A DNA stretch of 51,092 nucleotides from positions 1 to 51,092 of the forward strand of contig JAWBKZ010000008.1 in the NCBI GenBank assembly GCA_038831005.1, in the 5' to 3' direction. Of the stretch, positions 26,180 to 35,095 are shown in pieces. Below the pieces are notes generated by a model. The model did not search any database, was not told the DNA's origin, and worked only from the letters and a program-made list of their open reading frames with translations. Origin of the DNA: Ignisphaera sp. (GTDB lineage: Archaea > Thermoproteota > Thermoprotei_A > Sulfolobales > Ignisphaeraceae). How positions within the stretch are numbered: position 1 is the stretch's first letter; each line of letters starts with the position of its first letter. The translations under genes and the position numbers were made by a program.

Positions 26180-28104
26180 GTAGAGTGAACTTCATATTCG
26201 TGTTACATTTCCATCAACCTGTTGGACAACTTGAGTGGGTCTATGAAAGAATATATAACAACTGCTACAAGATTCTACTCGATATATTGTTGGATCATCC
26301 AAAAATTAAGATAGCAGCACATATAAGTGGTCCATTGCTTCTCTATATGCTTGAGAAACATAGTGAATGGATAGATGGTGTTAAAGAACTAGTTAAGAGA
26401 GGTTCTCTAGAGCTTCTAGGGGGAGCTTTTGGTGAGGCTATTCTTCCTGTAATACCTCGTGAAGATATGTATATGCAAATCAGACTATATATAGAGTTAT
26501 TTAGAGAGATTTTTGGGTACAAGCCTAGAGGATTCTGGTTAGCTGAAAGAGTTTGGGAACCTTCTGTTGTAGAACCTCTAGCTATTAACGATATAGAGTA
26601 TACAATTATAGATGACTATATTCTACCGAAAATCGTTAATCGAGATGAAGCTGGATATTCATGGCTAACTGAGAACGATGGGCATAGGTTGAAGATATTC
26701 TTTGTAGATGAGAGAATAAGGTATATACTTCCATGGGAAAGCATTGAATCTGTGATAAAGTATATAGTGAGTAGAGGTAGCGATAAAGGTGATAGATATG
26801 TTCTCTGGGGTAGTGATGCAGAGAAATTCGGTGAATGGAGTCAAAGGGAATGGGCAAGCAAATGGTTGAGAGAGTTTATAGAGAAACTTGAAGAGAATTC
26901 TAGTATAATCAACACCATTACACCTAGCGAATATCTAGATAGATACGGTGTTAAGGGATTGATATATCCTGTGTACGGTAGTTACGATAAGATGATGTAC
27001 TGGAGCTCAAGCTATTTCAGAAACTTTTTTGTGAAGTATAGAGAGAGTAACTATATGCATAAGAGGCTTCTATGGCTTAGAAGAAAGCTGAAGAAGCTTA
27101 ATGCACCCGAAGATGCTTGGAGGTATTACTACTTTGCTCAATGCAATGATGCTTATTGGCACGGTCTCTTCGGAGGTATATATCTACCGCACCTTAGACA
27201 AACAGTTTATGAAAACATGATCAAAGCTGAGGTGATAGCTGAAAACAATTCAAACTATTTCGCTTCAAGAGATATGTATAGCAGTATAGAGGACATAGAT
27301 TTCAATGGAGATAGCGAAGTAGTTATTGAAACAAAACATCTAGATGTTGTTGTAAAGCCTAGCGATGGAGGTACAGTAACAGAGTTAAGCTTTAAGCATC
27401 AGGGATATGAACACAACATTGCATCAACCATGAACCGTTATCTAGAGCCATATCTATCCACAAGCCCTACCTTTAGACCTGATTGGTATCAAAGGAATAT
27501 TGCTCGAGACCATTTATGGAACCCAACAATAAGTTTATGGGACTGGGTAAATAATACACCATTCATTGATCAAAGCAATCTAGCTCTAGGTAAATATCAA
27601 CTGGTGTCAATAGACAATAACAATCTAGTTTTAATGTATCGAGGATACTTCTATGGAAAAGGTATACCCATACCTGTAGAAGTAGCTAAACATATGTATG
27701 TAGACTCTAGAGCACCTTATTTAAAGATAATTCATAGGATTAAAAACATAGGTAACGAGCCTTTCACATCTAGAATAGGGTTCGACTATCATCTAAGTCC
27801 AAAAGTTCCTAGAAGAAGAGGAGAAGAATACCCCATCTATAGGCTTGAGCCAGACATTATTAAGCATCTCGAAGAAGTGTGGATAGGTAGTGGAAGGAGA
27901 ATAGAGTTTAAGGGGATCATAGATCTAGAGTTATCGCTAGATAGAGATGTAGATATATGGGTAGCACCTATAGTAATGCCCACAAGAACTGAGAGAGGGA
28001 TTATGGATATTATCCAGAGTATAGGTATAATGTTCTCTAGAGTCGTGGTTCTTGATCCCGAGAAGAGCTTTGAACTAGGTGTAGAGCTGATGCTCAAGGT
28101 GTAG
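26176..28104 (+). CDS. Glycoside hydrolase family 57, 4-alpha-glucanotransferase type
   Basis: A 642-residue enzyme close in length and layout to the Thermococcus litoralis GH57 4-alpha-glucanotransferase. The catalytic domain begins FVLHFHQPVGQLEWVYE; the nucleophile is E124 (FWLAERVWEP) and the acid/base D214 (WGSDAEKFGEW), almost the same positions as in that enzyme. The C-terminal half (about 385-640) is the beta-sandwich seen in the family (DUF1925/DUF1926). It would move glucan chains between acceptors, giving longer substrates for the phosphorylase. No signal peptide, so cytoplasmic. Confidence 0.87.
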   Translation: MSRVNFIFVLHFHQPVGQLEWVYERIYNNCYKILLDILLDHPKIKIAAHISGPLLLYMLEKHSEWIDGVKELVKRGSLELLGGAFGEAILPVIPREDMYMQIRLYIELFREIFGYKPRGFWLAERVWEPSVVEPLAINDIEYTIIDDYILPKIVNRDEAGYSWLTENDGHRLKIFFVDERIRYILPWESIESVIKYIVSRGSDKGDRYVLWGSDAEKFGEWSQREWASKWLREFIEKLEENSSIINTITPSEYLDRYGVKGLIYPVYGSYDKMMYWSSSYFRNFFVKYRESNYMHKRLLWLRRKLKKLNAPEDAWRYYYFAQCNDAYWHGLFGGIYLPHLRQTVYENMIKAEVIAENNSNYFASRDMYSSIEDIDFNGDSEVVIETKHLDVVVKPSDGGTVTELSFKHQGYEHNIASTMNRYLEPYLSTSPTFRPDWYQRNIARDHLWNPTISLWDWVNNTPFIDQSNLALGKYQLVSIDNNNLVLMYRGYFYGKGIPIPVEVAKHMYVDSRAPYLKIIHRIKNIGNEPFTSRIGFDYHLSPKVPRRRGEEYPIYRLEPDIIKHLEEVWIGSGRRIEFKGIIDLELSLDRDVDIWVAPIVMPTRTERGIMDIIQSIGIMFSRVVVLDPEKSFELGVELMLKV

Positions 28105-28108
28105 CTAT

Positions 28109-29674
28109 TTGGATGTAAGTATATGTGGGAAAGCACTTGTAGAACCTAGATTCTATGGCTCAGTAGAAGGCTACGTGATTGTAGAGCCATTCTCTAGAGA
28201 TCCTCGAGAAACAGTTGTAAAGGTATATGTAAAGAATTATGGTTTTGGTAAGAGGTACACTATAGATCTATTGGTATGTAATGATCTAGTTGAGAGAAGA
28301 AGTGCAAAACTTGAGGTAGGAGAGATTCTAGGATTTGAGGTAGGTGTTAGAGCTAGAGATAGATGTAGTGTGAAGCTTAAGGTAGATGGATATACTATTG
28401 ACTATATAGACCAGATGGTTGTGTACAGCGAGTACTCTAGACCTATATCTATTGTTACTGTTTTTCATCACCATCAACCCCCAAACTATGGCCCAGATAA
28501 ACGCTACTTATCTCTATGGCCCTTCATATATGTTTGGAGACCTATTCTCTCTCCCTATGGATTGGGTCCTTATCATTATCATGCCTCTATCTTGAGCAAG
28601 TATAGGGGATACACATATATAACGTATAATCTAAGTCCATCTCTATTAGCTCAATGGATAGATATAGTCGATAATGGTATTACAACAGTTTCAGGAGAAT
28701 CGATAGAGAGATCATCGGGACTTACACAAATAGTTAGAGAAACTATGGATATGTATAGAAGTCTAGCAGAAAGCAACTCGATAGAGGTTTTAACAAGCAT
28801 ATATGCACACACTATATCAGGCTATATTGTGGATTATCTAGAGCTTGATAGAGTTATCTCAAAAGAACTTGAATATGGATTGAACATATCTAGAAAATTT
28901 CTAGGTAGAGATCCTAGAGGTATTTGGCTCCCCGAAATGTCTTTCTCTATGAAACTTATACACATACTATCATCTCTCAACCTCGAATACACATTTCTAG
29001 ATGAGAGACACCACTTCGTGTCGTCGCAAGGAGATAGAGAAAGCCCATATGAACCCTACATTGTGCAAGATGCTGTAACTGGAGAAAGTATTGTTGTTTT
29101 CTTTAGAGATACAGAACTCAGCAACGATATAGGGTTCAACAATAACTACTGTAGCGAGATTCACGCAATCAAGGGAGCATACACTTTTGTAACCAAACTA
29201 CTGACAAAAGCAATCAGCAATAGAGCTAGAGTTGTGACACTAGCTCTAGATGGAGAAAACTGGATTGTTGCTTCAAGAAATCCACCAGCTACAGCAGTAT
29301 TTCTAGATACTCTCCTAAACCTTTTCACCGAAATGAAGAAGATAGGTATAGCTAGAACTGTACTTCCCAATGAAGTACTTAGAGATAATCCACCTAAACG
29401 GAAACTCACATTTATACCATCAGCAACATGGCTAGGCTCTTACACAAAATGGAGAGGTGAGATCAAGGAGCACGAGGTATTCTGGAGAGAAGTAGAGTCT
29501 AGAGTGAAGGGATTCAAAGAGTATATCAGCAGGTATGGATATGATGAAAAAGCTGAAAAAGCTGAATGGGCTCTATGGCATATACTTGATAGTGATTATT
29601 GGTGGGCAGAATTCTGGAGTAGAGAAATAATATCTCTATGGATTAAAGAATTCGATAAACACATTAAACACTAA
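28109..29674 (+). CDS. Glycoside hydrolase family 57 with N-terminal beta domain
   Basis: A 521-residue protein with about 110 N-terminal residues of beta-type sequence (possible glucan-binding domain), then a GH57 catalytic domain starting TVFHHHQPPNYGPDKR. The nucleophile is E276 in GIWLPEMSFS and the acid/base D381 in LALDGENW. The pattern resembles amylopullulanase-like GH57 members. Starts TTG 28109, 4 nt after the previous stop, with AAGGTG 8 nt upstream. No signal peptide. Together with its two neighbours it gives three different GH57 types in one operon, suggesting hydrolysis, transfer and possibly debranching. Confidence 0.82.
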   Translation: MDVSICGKALVEPRFYGSVEGYVIVEPFSRDPRETVVKVYVKNYGFGKRYTIDLLVCNDLVERRSAKLEVGEILGFEVGVRARDRCSVKLKVDGYTIDYIDQMVVYSEYSRPISIVTVFHHHQPPNYGPDKRYLSLWPFIYVWRPILSPYGLGPYHYHASILSKYRGYTYITYNLSPSLLAQWIDIVDNGITTVSGESIERSSGLTQIVRETMDMYRSLAESNSIEVLTSIYAHTISGYIVDYLELDRVISKELEYGLNISRKFLGRDPRGIWLPEMSFSMKLIHILSSLNLEYTFLDERHHFVSSQGDRESPYEPYIVQDAVTGESIVVFFRDTELSNDIGFNNNYCSEIHAIKGAYTFVTKLLTKAISNRARVVTLALDGENWIVASRNPPATAVFLDTLLNLFTEMKKIGIARTVLPNEVLRDNPPKRKLTFIPSATWLGSYTKWRGEIKEHEVFWREVESRVKGFKEYISRYGYDEKAEKAEWALWHILDSDYWWAEFWSREIISLWIKEFDKHIKH

Positions 29675-29904
29675 ATCATTCCACTATCTAGTTGAGCTAC
29701 ATAATCCATTCTTTAACAATGATGCATCTAACCTAGCAAACATAGCTTACCTATTAATAAACATGTAGAACTAGCTATAATAACATGAACTACTATAGAT
29801 ACCAATTATGTGGAACTGTATGATATTGCTGAGCTATTTTGCTAAGAAGTTAGAAGGTATGTGGACAAAAACCGTGCACATCTTCATAGACTAACTATCG
29901 CTCA
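29675..29904. other. Convergent intergenic region
   Basis: 230 bases between the convergent GH57 and cbiS genes. I see no gene, RNA or clear repeat here. Confidence 0.5.
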
Positions 29905-30876
29905 TTATCTTGAATATCTATCGTATATCTTGCTGAGTATACCACCTATCAATGCAGCAACAATATCGTCTGCTATTGGTGGTAGAAGCTTCAGTATAGG
30001 TGTTTCTCCTCTTTCTTTTAGTCTCTCAATCCAGTAGTACATGAGTAGACCTTTGAACCCGTTTATATATTCTGCTAGAGCTTTACCAACAAGTTCATCA
30101 ACTATGATTCCTGGTGAATCTGATTTATACTCATGTATACTGATACCAGGTAAAATGTTTATGGAGAGTGCTGCTTCCAGCAACCTCATACCTTTTATGA
30201 ATAGCGGTATATTGGGATCTCTAAGAACTCTACTCATTTCCTCTCTTACTTCTTTCTCTATATCGCTATCATCTATGTGGGGTATTCTCGCTTTTGTGTA
30301 AACTTCTTTAGCTATGCCAATGATATTATCAATTCTATCAAAACCTAGAGTCTTAGCAATATATTCTTCTCTAGATATGTTTCTTATGTGTCTAGCTAAA
30401 GCACATATAACAGCCATAGACGAAGCTATACCGACATCTGTAGATATTCCTGCAAATCTCTCATCACCAGCTGGTGCAGCAACTAGAGTTGCATCAGATG
30501 CTGTACCTATAGATGGGCTAGAGATACACATAGGTCCTCCTAAACCCATAACCATACCCTTTACCTCTGATACTGTTCTAAATAGATCTAGAAGACCAAC
30601 ATTATTAAGCGGTTTATCTACAACTACAGCTACATTTATTGTACTGATTCTTCTAGAGCTTTGGGGACCTTCGGTACCTATACAAGATGGTGTATCTATG
30701 CCTAGGGTTACAAATGCTTCAGCCTTTATGTTCTTGTGTATAGAGAATCCGTGGCTACATGAAGATACATCTACAGCTGTAAGGAATATAGAGGATTTTG
30801 AGTAGTCTATACCTATACTTGAGGCTATGTCTCGACAGTAGCTATCTAGATCAACATAGCCAAAGTCTTTTGGCAC
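29905..30876 (-). CDS. cbiS: Bifunctional adenosylcobinamide amidohydrolase / alpha-ribazole phosphatase CbiS
   Basis: Corrinoid salvage enzyme. The N-terminal part (to about residue 190) is CbiZ, which removes the linker from adenosylcobinamide; see ISTINVAVVVDKPL and IGTASDATLVAAPAG. The C-terminal part is CobZ-like alpha-ribazole phosphatase: LPGISIHEYKSDSPGIIVDE, ALAEYINGFKGLL and PIADDIVAALIGGIL. This fusion is known as CbiS in archaea. The first standard start is GTG 30876, but the frame stays open to the cobT stop at 31006 and the extra 43 codons look like the missing CbiZ N-terminus (EYIAISTAGCPKIY) without any ATG, GTG or TTG. The true start is therefore probably non-standard (ATA 31002) or hidden by an indel. 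Confidence 0.85.
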   Translation of the reverse strand: MPKDFGYVDLDSYCRDIASSIGIDYSKSSIFLTAVDVSSCSHGFSIHKNIKAEAFVTLGIDTPSCIGTEGPQSSRRISTINVAVVVDKPLNNVGLLDLFRTVSEVKGMVMGLGGPMCISSPSIGTASDATLVAAPAGDERFAGISTDVGIASSMAVICALARHIRNISREEYIAKTLGFDRIDNIIGIAKEVYTKARIPHIDDSDIEKEVREEMSRVLRDPNIPLFIKGMRLLEAALSINILPGISIHEYKSDSPGIIVDELVGKALAEYINGFKGLLMYYWIERLKERGETPILKLLPPIADDIVAALIGGILSKIYDRYSR

Positions 30877-31005
30877 TCTTCTGAAAACTATATACCTTAT
30901 CTCTGAGTATATCTTTGGGCATCCAGCTGTAGATATAGCTATATATTCTTGCTCAAGATCTATTACAAAAGTATCTTTATCTCTAGTTAGAGTTTTTACT
31001 ATATC

Positions 31006-32085
31006 TCAACCACCTTGTCTTACCAATCTCTCGTACTCTATATATATAGCTTTCACTAGATCAGTCACCTCTATGCCTTTGAGAATAGCTAGAAATGCTG
31101 TTCCTCCAGCACCTACACCTTCTTTAACGAATCCTTCTTCATAAGCTCTAAGCCCATCGAAAGATGCATCACTAAAATCTAGATAGCTATACACAATAGA
31201 CATCTGTGGTGCAACCGACTTTATGAAACTCGTTATCTCTCTACCTTTATCCATAACGATCCATCTAGTTGTTGCTAGAATCATTCTATCTTGTCTAAAC
31301 TCTGGAGACACAGCCTTCATAAGGGCTATTGCTGCCAGCATCTGGGTTCCACCTGCAAGAATTACAAAGCTCTCTGCTTCAAGCGCACCTAGAGCTAGAC
31401 CTGCTACAGATATGTGGAGAGGATCTCCAGCAACATCGTTTACAGTAAATGGATCTCTAGAGCTCTTGAGTCTTTCAATAGCTTTATTAGCGACTAATCT
31501 CTTTAGGTCTACGGGATTATTCTTCATCGAGCTACTGACCAGGTTATAGGCATTATAGCCAAGTCCCTGTAGAATGGCCATAGCTGTTGTAGTTCCACTA
31601 GGTATGCTTTCACCAACTAGTACAACATCTGTTGCAGAACCAAGCATATAGCCTACAGATCTAGCTTCTTCGAATAGTTTTTTCGATGTTCCTCGAGGCA
31701 ACGCATCTTCTACATCTATTCTTCCACCTACACATCTGCTTGGAAGATCTATTACAGGCATTTTTGGGGTTATGTAGGATCCTGTGTTTACAATTATGAA
31801 AGGTGTTCTAGATAGTTGGAGAGATACTCTCGTTATTATTGCTGGTGTTGGTATACCTGTAGGTGTTGTTGGTATTATGTCTAGTGTCACAGGTTTTCCG
31901 TAGTGAACATACTCTACATCAAGTGCTGGTGTAAATAGTGTTGCTATAGGCATAGCTCCAGCTATAGATATATTGGGTATAGTTGAAGTCATAGTTGATC
32001 CTATTGCATAGAGAGCTAGAGTTTTCCCATATCTAATCTTATCTAGAGGGATATCCCCATATATTACCTCAAACCCTTTAACCAT
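31006..32085 (-). CDS. cobT: Archaeal CobT-type nicotinate-nucleotide:base phosphoribosyltransferase
   Basis: A 359-residue protein of the archaeal CobT (UPF0284/TIGR00303) family, which activates the lower-ligand base to alpha-ribazole phosphate for cobamide assembly. Visible features are SIAGAMPIATLFTPALDVEY, the Gly-rich VLVGESIPSGTTTAMAIL and AGDPLHISVAGLALGAL with LAGGTQMLAA. It lies 34 nt after btuD and directly before cbiS in the same reading frame, separated by one TGA. Together with cbiS it forms a salvage and remodelling unit downstream of the corrinoid importer. Confidence 0.87.
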   Translation of the reverse strand: MVKGFEVIYGDIPLDKIRYGKTLALYAIGSTMTSTIPNISIAGAMPIATLFTPALDVEYVHYGKPVTLDIIPTTPTGIPTPAIITRVSLQLSRTPFIIVNTGSYITPKMPVIDLPSRCVGGRIDVEDALPRGTSKKLFEEARSVGYMLGSATDVVLVGESIPSGTTTAMAILQGLGYNAYNLVSSSMKNNPVDLKRLVANKAIERLKSSRDPFTVNDVAGDPLHISVAGLALGALEAESFVILAGGTQMLAAIALMKAVSPEFRQDRMILATTRWIVMDKGREITSFIKSVAPQMSIVYSYLDFSDASFDGLRAYEEGFVKEGVGAGGTAFLAILKGIEVTDLVKAIYIEYERLVRQGG

Positions 32086-32119
32086 ACCGAATCACCTCAA
32101 AAACTGGATCCAGGTCACC

Positions 32120-32902
32120 TTAATTTGATTTAGGTTTCGGAACAACGATTACGGTGTTATCCCCTATCTTTATAACCTCGATCTCTACACCATATACTTC
32201 TTCAACAACCTTATCCATAAACACTTCATGTGGTGATCCGCAAGCCACAATTCTACCTCTATCTAAAAGGACAACAGTATCGCAATATACTGAAGCTAGA
32301 TGGAGATCATGGATAGCTACAACAGTTGCTATACCTTCTCTAACAGTATACCTCTTTACGTAATTGAGTATCTCGAATCTATATCTTATGTCTAGAAATG
32401 CTGAAGGTTCATCGAGCAACAGTATCTTGGGCTTCTTTGCTAATGCATGTGCTATTAACACTCTCTGTAGTTCTCCACTACTTATCTGGTCAAGTTTTCT
32501 CCCAAGGAGATGAACTATATCAAGTTCTCTAGCTATTTCCTCAATAATCTTCAGGTCTTCAGATGATTCAAAATATTGAAGAGTGTTGTGGTAGGGGTAT
32601 CTAGCTGTTGAAAGAAAATCTAGTACAGTCATAGGTAGACTTCTAGATATATATGGTTCTGAATATGCGATAATCTTAGCTATATCCCTAGGGCTGTAAA
32701 GTCTAGAGTCTTTTCCATCGATATAAACCACACCTCTTGTTGGCATCAAGATAGATGCCAAGATCTTCAGGAACGTGGTTTTTCCAGCACCATTAGGACC
32801 TATGATACAAGTCATTTTTCCTGCTTCAATCTTTAGTGTAACGTCTTTTAGTACTGATGTAGAGTTATAGTTGAATGAGACGTTCTCTACCTCTATCTTC
32901 AT
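32120..32902 (-). CDS. btuD: Corrinoid/iron-siderophore-type ABC importer ATPase (BtuD)
   Basis: A 260-residue ATPase with Walker A GPNGAGKTTFLK, Q-loop region around YSEPYI, signature SSGELQRVL and Walker B ILLLDEPSAFLD. It overlaps btuC by 4 nt. The FecE/FhuC/BtuD group cannot be split by sequence alone; cobT and cbiS downstream point to corrinoids. Confidence 0.85.
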   Translation of the reverse strand: MKIEVENVSFNYNSTSVLKDVTLKIEAGKMTCIIGPNGAGKTTFLKILASILMPTRGVVYIDGKDSRLYSPRDIAKIIAYSEPYISRSLPMTVLDFLSTARYPYHNTLQYFESSEDLKIIEEIARELDIVHLLGRKLDQISSGELQRVLIAHALAKKPKILLLDEPSAFLDIRYRFEILNYVKRYTVREGIATVVAIHDLHLASVYCDTVVLLDRGRIVACGSPHEVFMDKVVEEVYGVEIEVIKIGDNTVIVVPKPKSN

Positions 32903-33933
32903 CTCTTACCACTCTTAATGATTAGATATGCAAGAAAAGGTGCACCAATTATGCTTGTTACTACCCCTAACGGGAATTCTCCTTGTCTTGTTGTTACTGC
33001 AAGTATCTTAGCCAAAATATCTGCTGATGTTGCTAGTGAAGCGCCTATGAATATTGATAACGCTAGAGTTACTCTATGATCTGAAGAACCAGCTATCAGT
33101 CGAGCTATATGGGGTGCTGCAAGTCCTATAAACCCAACTATACCTACAACAGCAACTGTTGTACCTGTCAATAAGCTTGCTAGTAGAGCTGATATAATTG
33201 ATAAAAGTTTTGGGTTATAGCCAAGTTGTTTAACAAAGCTATCTCCAAAAACATATGCATTAAGTTTCTTCGGTAGTCCGAAGATGTATATAAAGAATGT
33301 GCAACACAGTAGAGTAGAGGTGAGTATTAAGACGTCTTGAATAAGAGCTGTAGAGGTAGAGCCCATGAGCAGAAGATGATAAGGTGATTTTAGTTTGCTT
33401 TGAACTATATAGAGAAGAACATGAGATAAGCCTGAGAATATAGATGTAATAGCTATGCCCGAGAGTATGAGTGAGTATCCTGTTGAACCAGCTAAAACAC
33501 TTAGAGCTGTAGTTAGAAGGTATCCAGCTATAGCCCCAACAAAAGCTATAACCATCATATAGTACCTATAGGCTATTACTGTAGGCCATATCAGGATAGC
33601 TATTGCTAGAGCTGTTAGAGCTGTTGAAGATAGCCCAAGGATATAGGGTTCAGCTAGAGGATTTCTAGCTATAGACTGTATCAATGTTCCTGAAAGAGCG
33701 AGAATAGCTCCAGTAAGTAGTGCTGTAGATGATCTTGCCCATCTGTAGCGAAGTATTGATTCAGAAATATCTCTACACTCTATCCCAAAAAGACATAGAA
33801 ATACATCTCTGATCGGCAACATAGAAGAACCTATAGATATTGAAACTATGTATATAAGACATAGAATTAGTATAGAGAATATGAGTGAAAAAATAAATCT
33901 CTTAACATTCTGTACATGTATCTCTAGAGCCAT
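32899..33933 (-). CDS. btuC: FecCD-family permease (BtuC)
   Basis: A 344-residue permease of the FecCD family with about ten membrane helices. The N-terminal half includes ARNPLAEPYILGLSSTA, a family signature, and the C-terminal part has VGIVGFIGLAAPHIARLIAGSSDHR, the ATPase-coupling region. It sits 11 nt after btuF and overlaps btuD by 4 nt. B12 uptake is inferred from neighbouring cobamide genes; iron-chelate transport is the alternative. Confidence 0.85.
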   Translation of the reverse strand: MALEIHVQNVKRFIFSLIFSILILCLIYIVSISIGSSMLPIRDVFLCLFGIECRDISESILRYRWARSSTALLTGAILALSGTLIQSIARNPLAEPYILGLSSTALTALAIAILIWPTVIAYRYYMMVIAFVGAIAGYLLTTALSVLAGSTGYSLILSGIAITSIFSGLSHVLLYIVQSKLKSPYHLLLMGSTSTALIQDVLILTSTLLCCTFFIYIFGLPKKLNAYVFGDSFVKQLGYNPKLLSIISALLASLLTGTTVAVVGIVGFIGLAAPHIARLIAGSSDHRVTLALSIFIGASLATSADILAKILAVTTRQGEFPLGVVTSIIGAPFLAYLIIKSGKR

Positions 33934-33944
33934 AATCTATCCAC

Positions 33945-35060
33945 TTACTTATGCATCCTATAGACTATAGGTGTATCTGGTTCACCAAATATCTCTGGAT
34001 AGAGTATCTTAGCGACAAGTACAACAGCTTTACCTACTCTAGGACCAGGTCTAACCAATATATCGTTAGCCTCTTTATCCAATAGATATACCCTACCCTC
34101 TTTAAACGCTTTAGTATCGGCTAGAGGTGTTCCTCTAATCTCTTCTATTATTGCTGTATAGTTTGCACCCATAGCGCTTACTATAATCACATCAGGATTT
34201 TCTGCAATCACGAACTCATAATCAAGTTGAGGCCATCCAGTAAACCTCTGCGCTATATTGATTCCTCCTGCAGTTGATATAACCCATCCAATGAATGTAT
34301 CTCCACCAGCGCTATAGAGTCCCCAGCTAGGTGGACCTGCAAGTTGAAGAACCTTTAGTTTCGCTACATTAGCTTCACCTAGTTTTTGAGTAACGTACCT
34401 TATTTCGTTATCTATATCCTGTATGATTTTTCTAGCTGTATCTTCTACCCCAAATATCTTCGCTATTGTAGCTATATCTTCATATATTTCATAGATATTG
34501 GTTGCTCCAGATCCTTTTATGTACACAATCTTTATTCCTACTTCTTCAACTCTTTCTCTAAGCTGTATATGTGGTCTTGTACCCGAAGATCCTATAACTA
34601 GATCAGGTTTGAGAGCAAGTATCTTCTCTACATCGGGTGTCCAGTAACCACCTATAACAGCTATCTTACCTTCTTCTACAAGTCTCAATACTTCTGGTGG
34701 ATAGTTACAGTAGCTAGTCACACCAACAACTCTATTTCCAAGACCTAGAGCAAACAGTATCTCTGTTATAGATGGAGCTAATGAAACAACTCTCTCTGGA
34801 GTTTTCTCGAAAACAATACTTCTACCTAAAGCATCAACTATAGATATAGGAGTTTCTTGAACAACTGTTAGAGTTTCAATAACTGTTAGAGTTGCATATA
34901 TAGGTGATGGTGTAATTGTTTTCTCAACCACATGTGTATACGTAACAGTAGCAGTAATTGTGGTGATGGTTGTAGGTGCTGTAGTCTGACCAATGTAGTA
35001 GCCTCCTATAAGCATAACTATTGCTATAATAATTATGAGTCCTAGATACTTCATATCCAT
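33945..35060 (-). CDS. btuF: Corrinoid-binding protein of ABC importer (BtuF-like), membrane-anchored
   Basis: A 371-residue class III binding protein. An N-terminal membrane helix (about 6-23) is followed by a Thr-rich linker to about residue 70, then the BtuF/FepB domain: DALGRSIVFEKTPERVVSLAPSITEILFALG, then VIGGYWTPDVEKILALKPDLVIG. The anchor sits at the N-terminus, unlike the C-terminal stalks of the family 5 binding proteins here. A perfect 25-bp palindrome lies 11 nt ahead of its ATG, a likely control point for btuFCD-cobT-cbiS. Confidence 0.85.
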   Translation of the reverse strand: MDMKYLGLIIIIAIVMLIGGYYIGQTTAPTTITTITATVTYTHVVEKTITPSPIYATLTVIETLTVVQETPISIVDALGRSIVFEKTPERVVSLAPSITEILFALGLGNRVVGVTSYCNYPPEVLRLVEEGKIAVIGGYWTPDVEKILALKPDLVIGSSGTRPHIQLRERVEEVGIKIVYIKGSGATNIYEIYEDIATIAKIFGVEDTARKIIQDIDNEIRYVTQKLGEANVAKLKVLQLAGPPSWGLYSAGGDTFIGWVISTAGGINIAQRFTGWPQLDYEFVIAENPDVIIVSAMGANYTAIIEEIRGTPLADTKAFKEGRVYLLDKEANDILVRPGPRVGKAVVLVAKILYPEIFGEPDTPIVYRMHK

Positions 35061-35070
35061 GGCTTACCAC

Positions 35071-35095
35071 ACATATGGCTAGTCTAGCCATATGT
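35071..35095. promoter_or_regulatory. Perfect 25-bp palindrome before btuF
   Basis: ACATATGGCTAG (35071-35082), centre T, CTAGCCATATGT (35084-35095). It fills the gap between the radical SAM stop (35096-35098) and the btuF start (35060), so it can be an operator, an mRNA hairpin in the btuF leader, or a terminator for the upstream gene. Its length and perfect symmetry favour a dimeric regulator. Confidence 0.6.
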
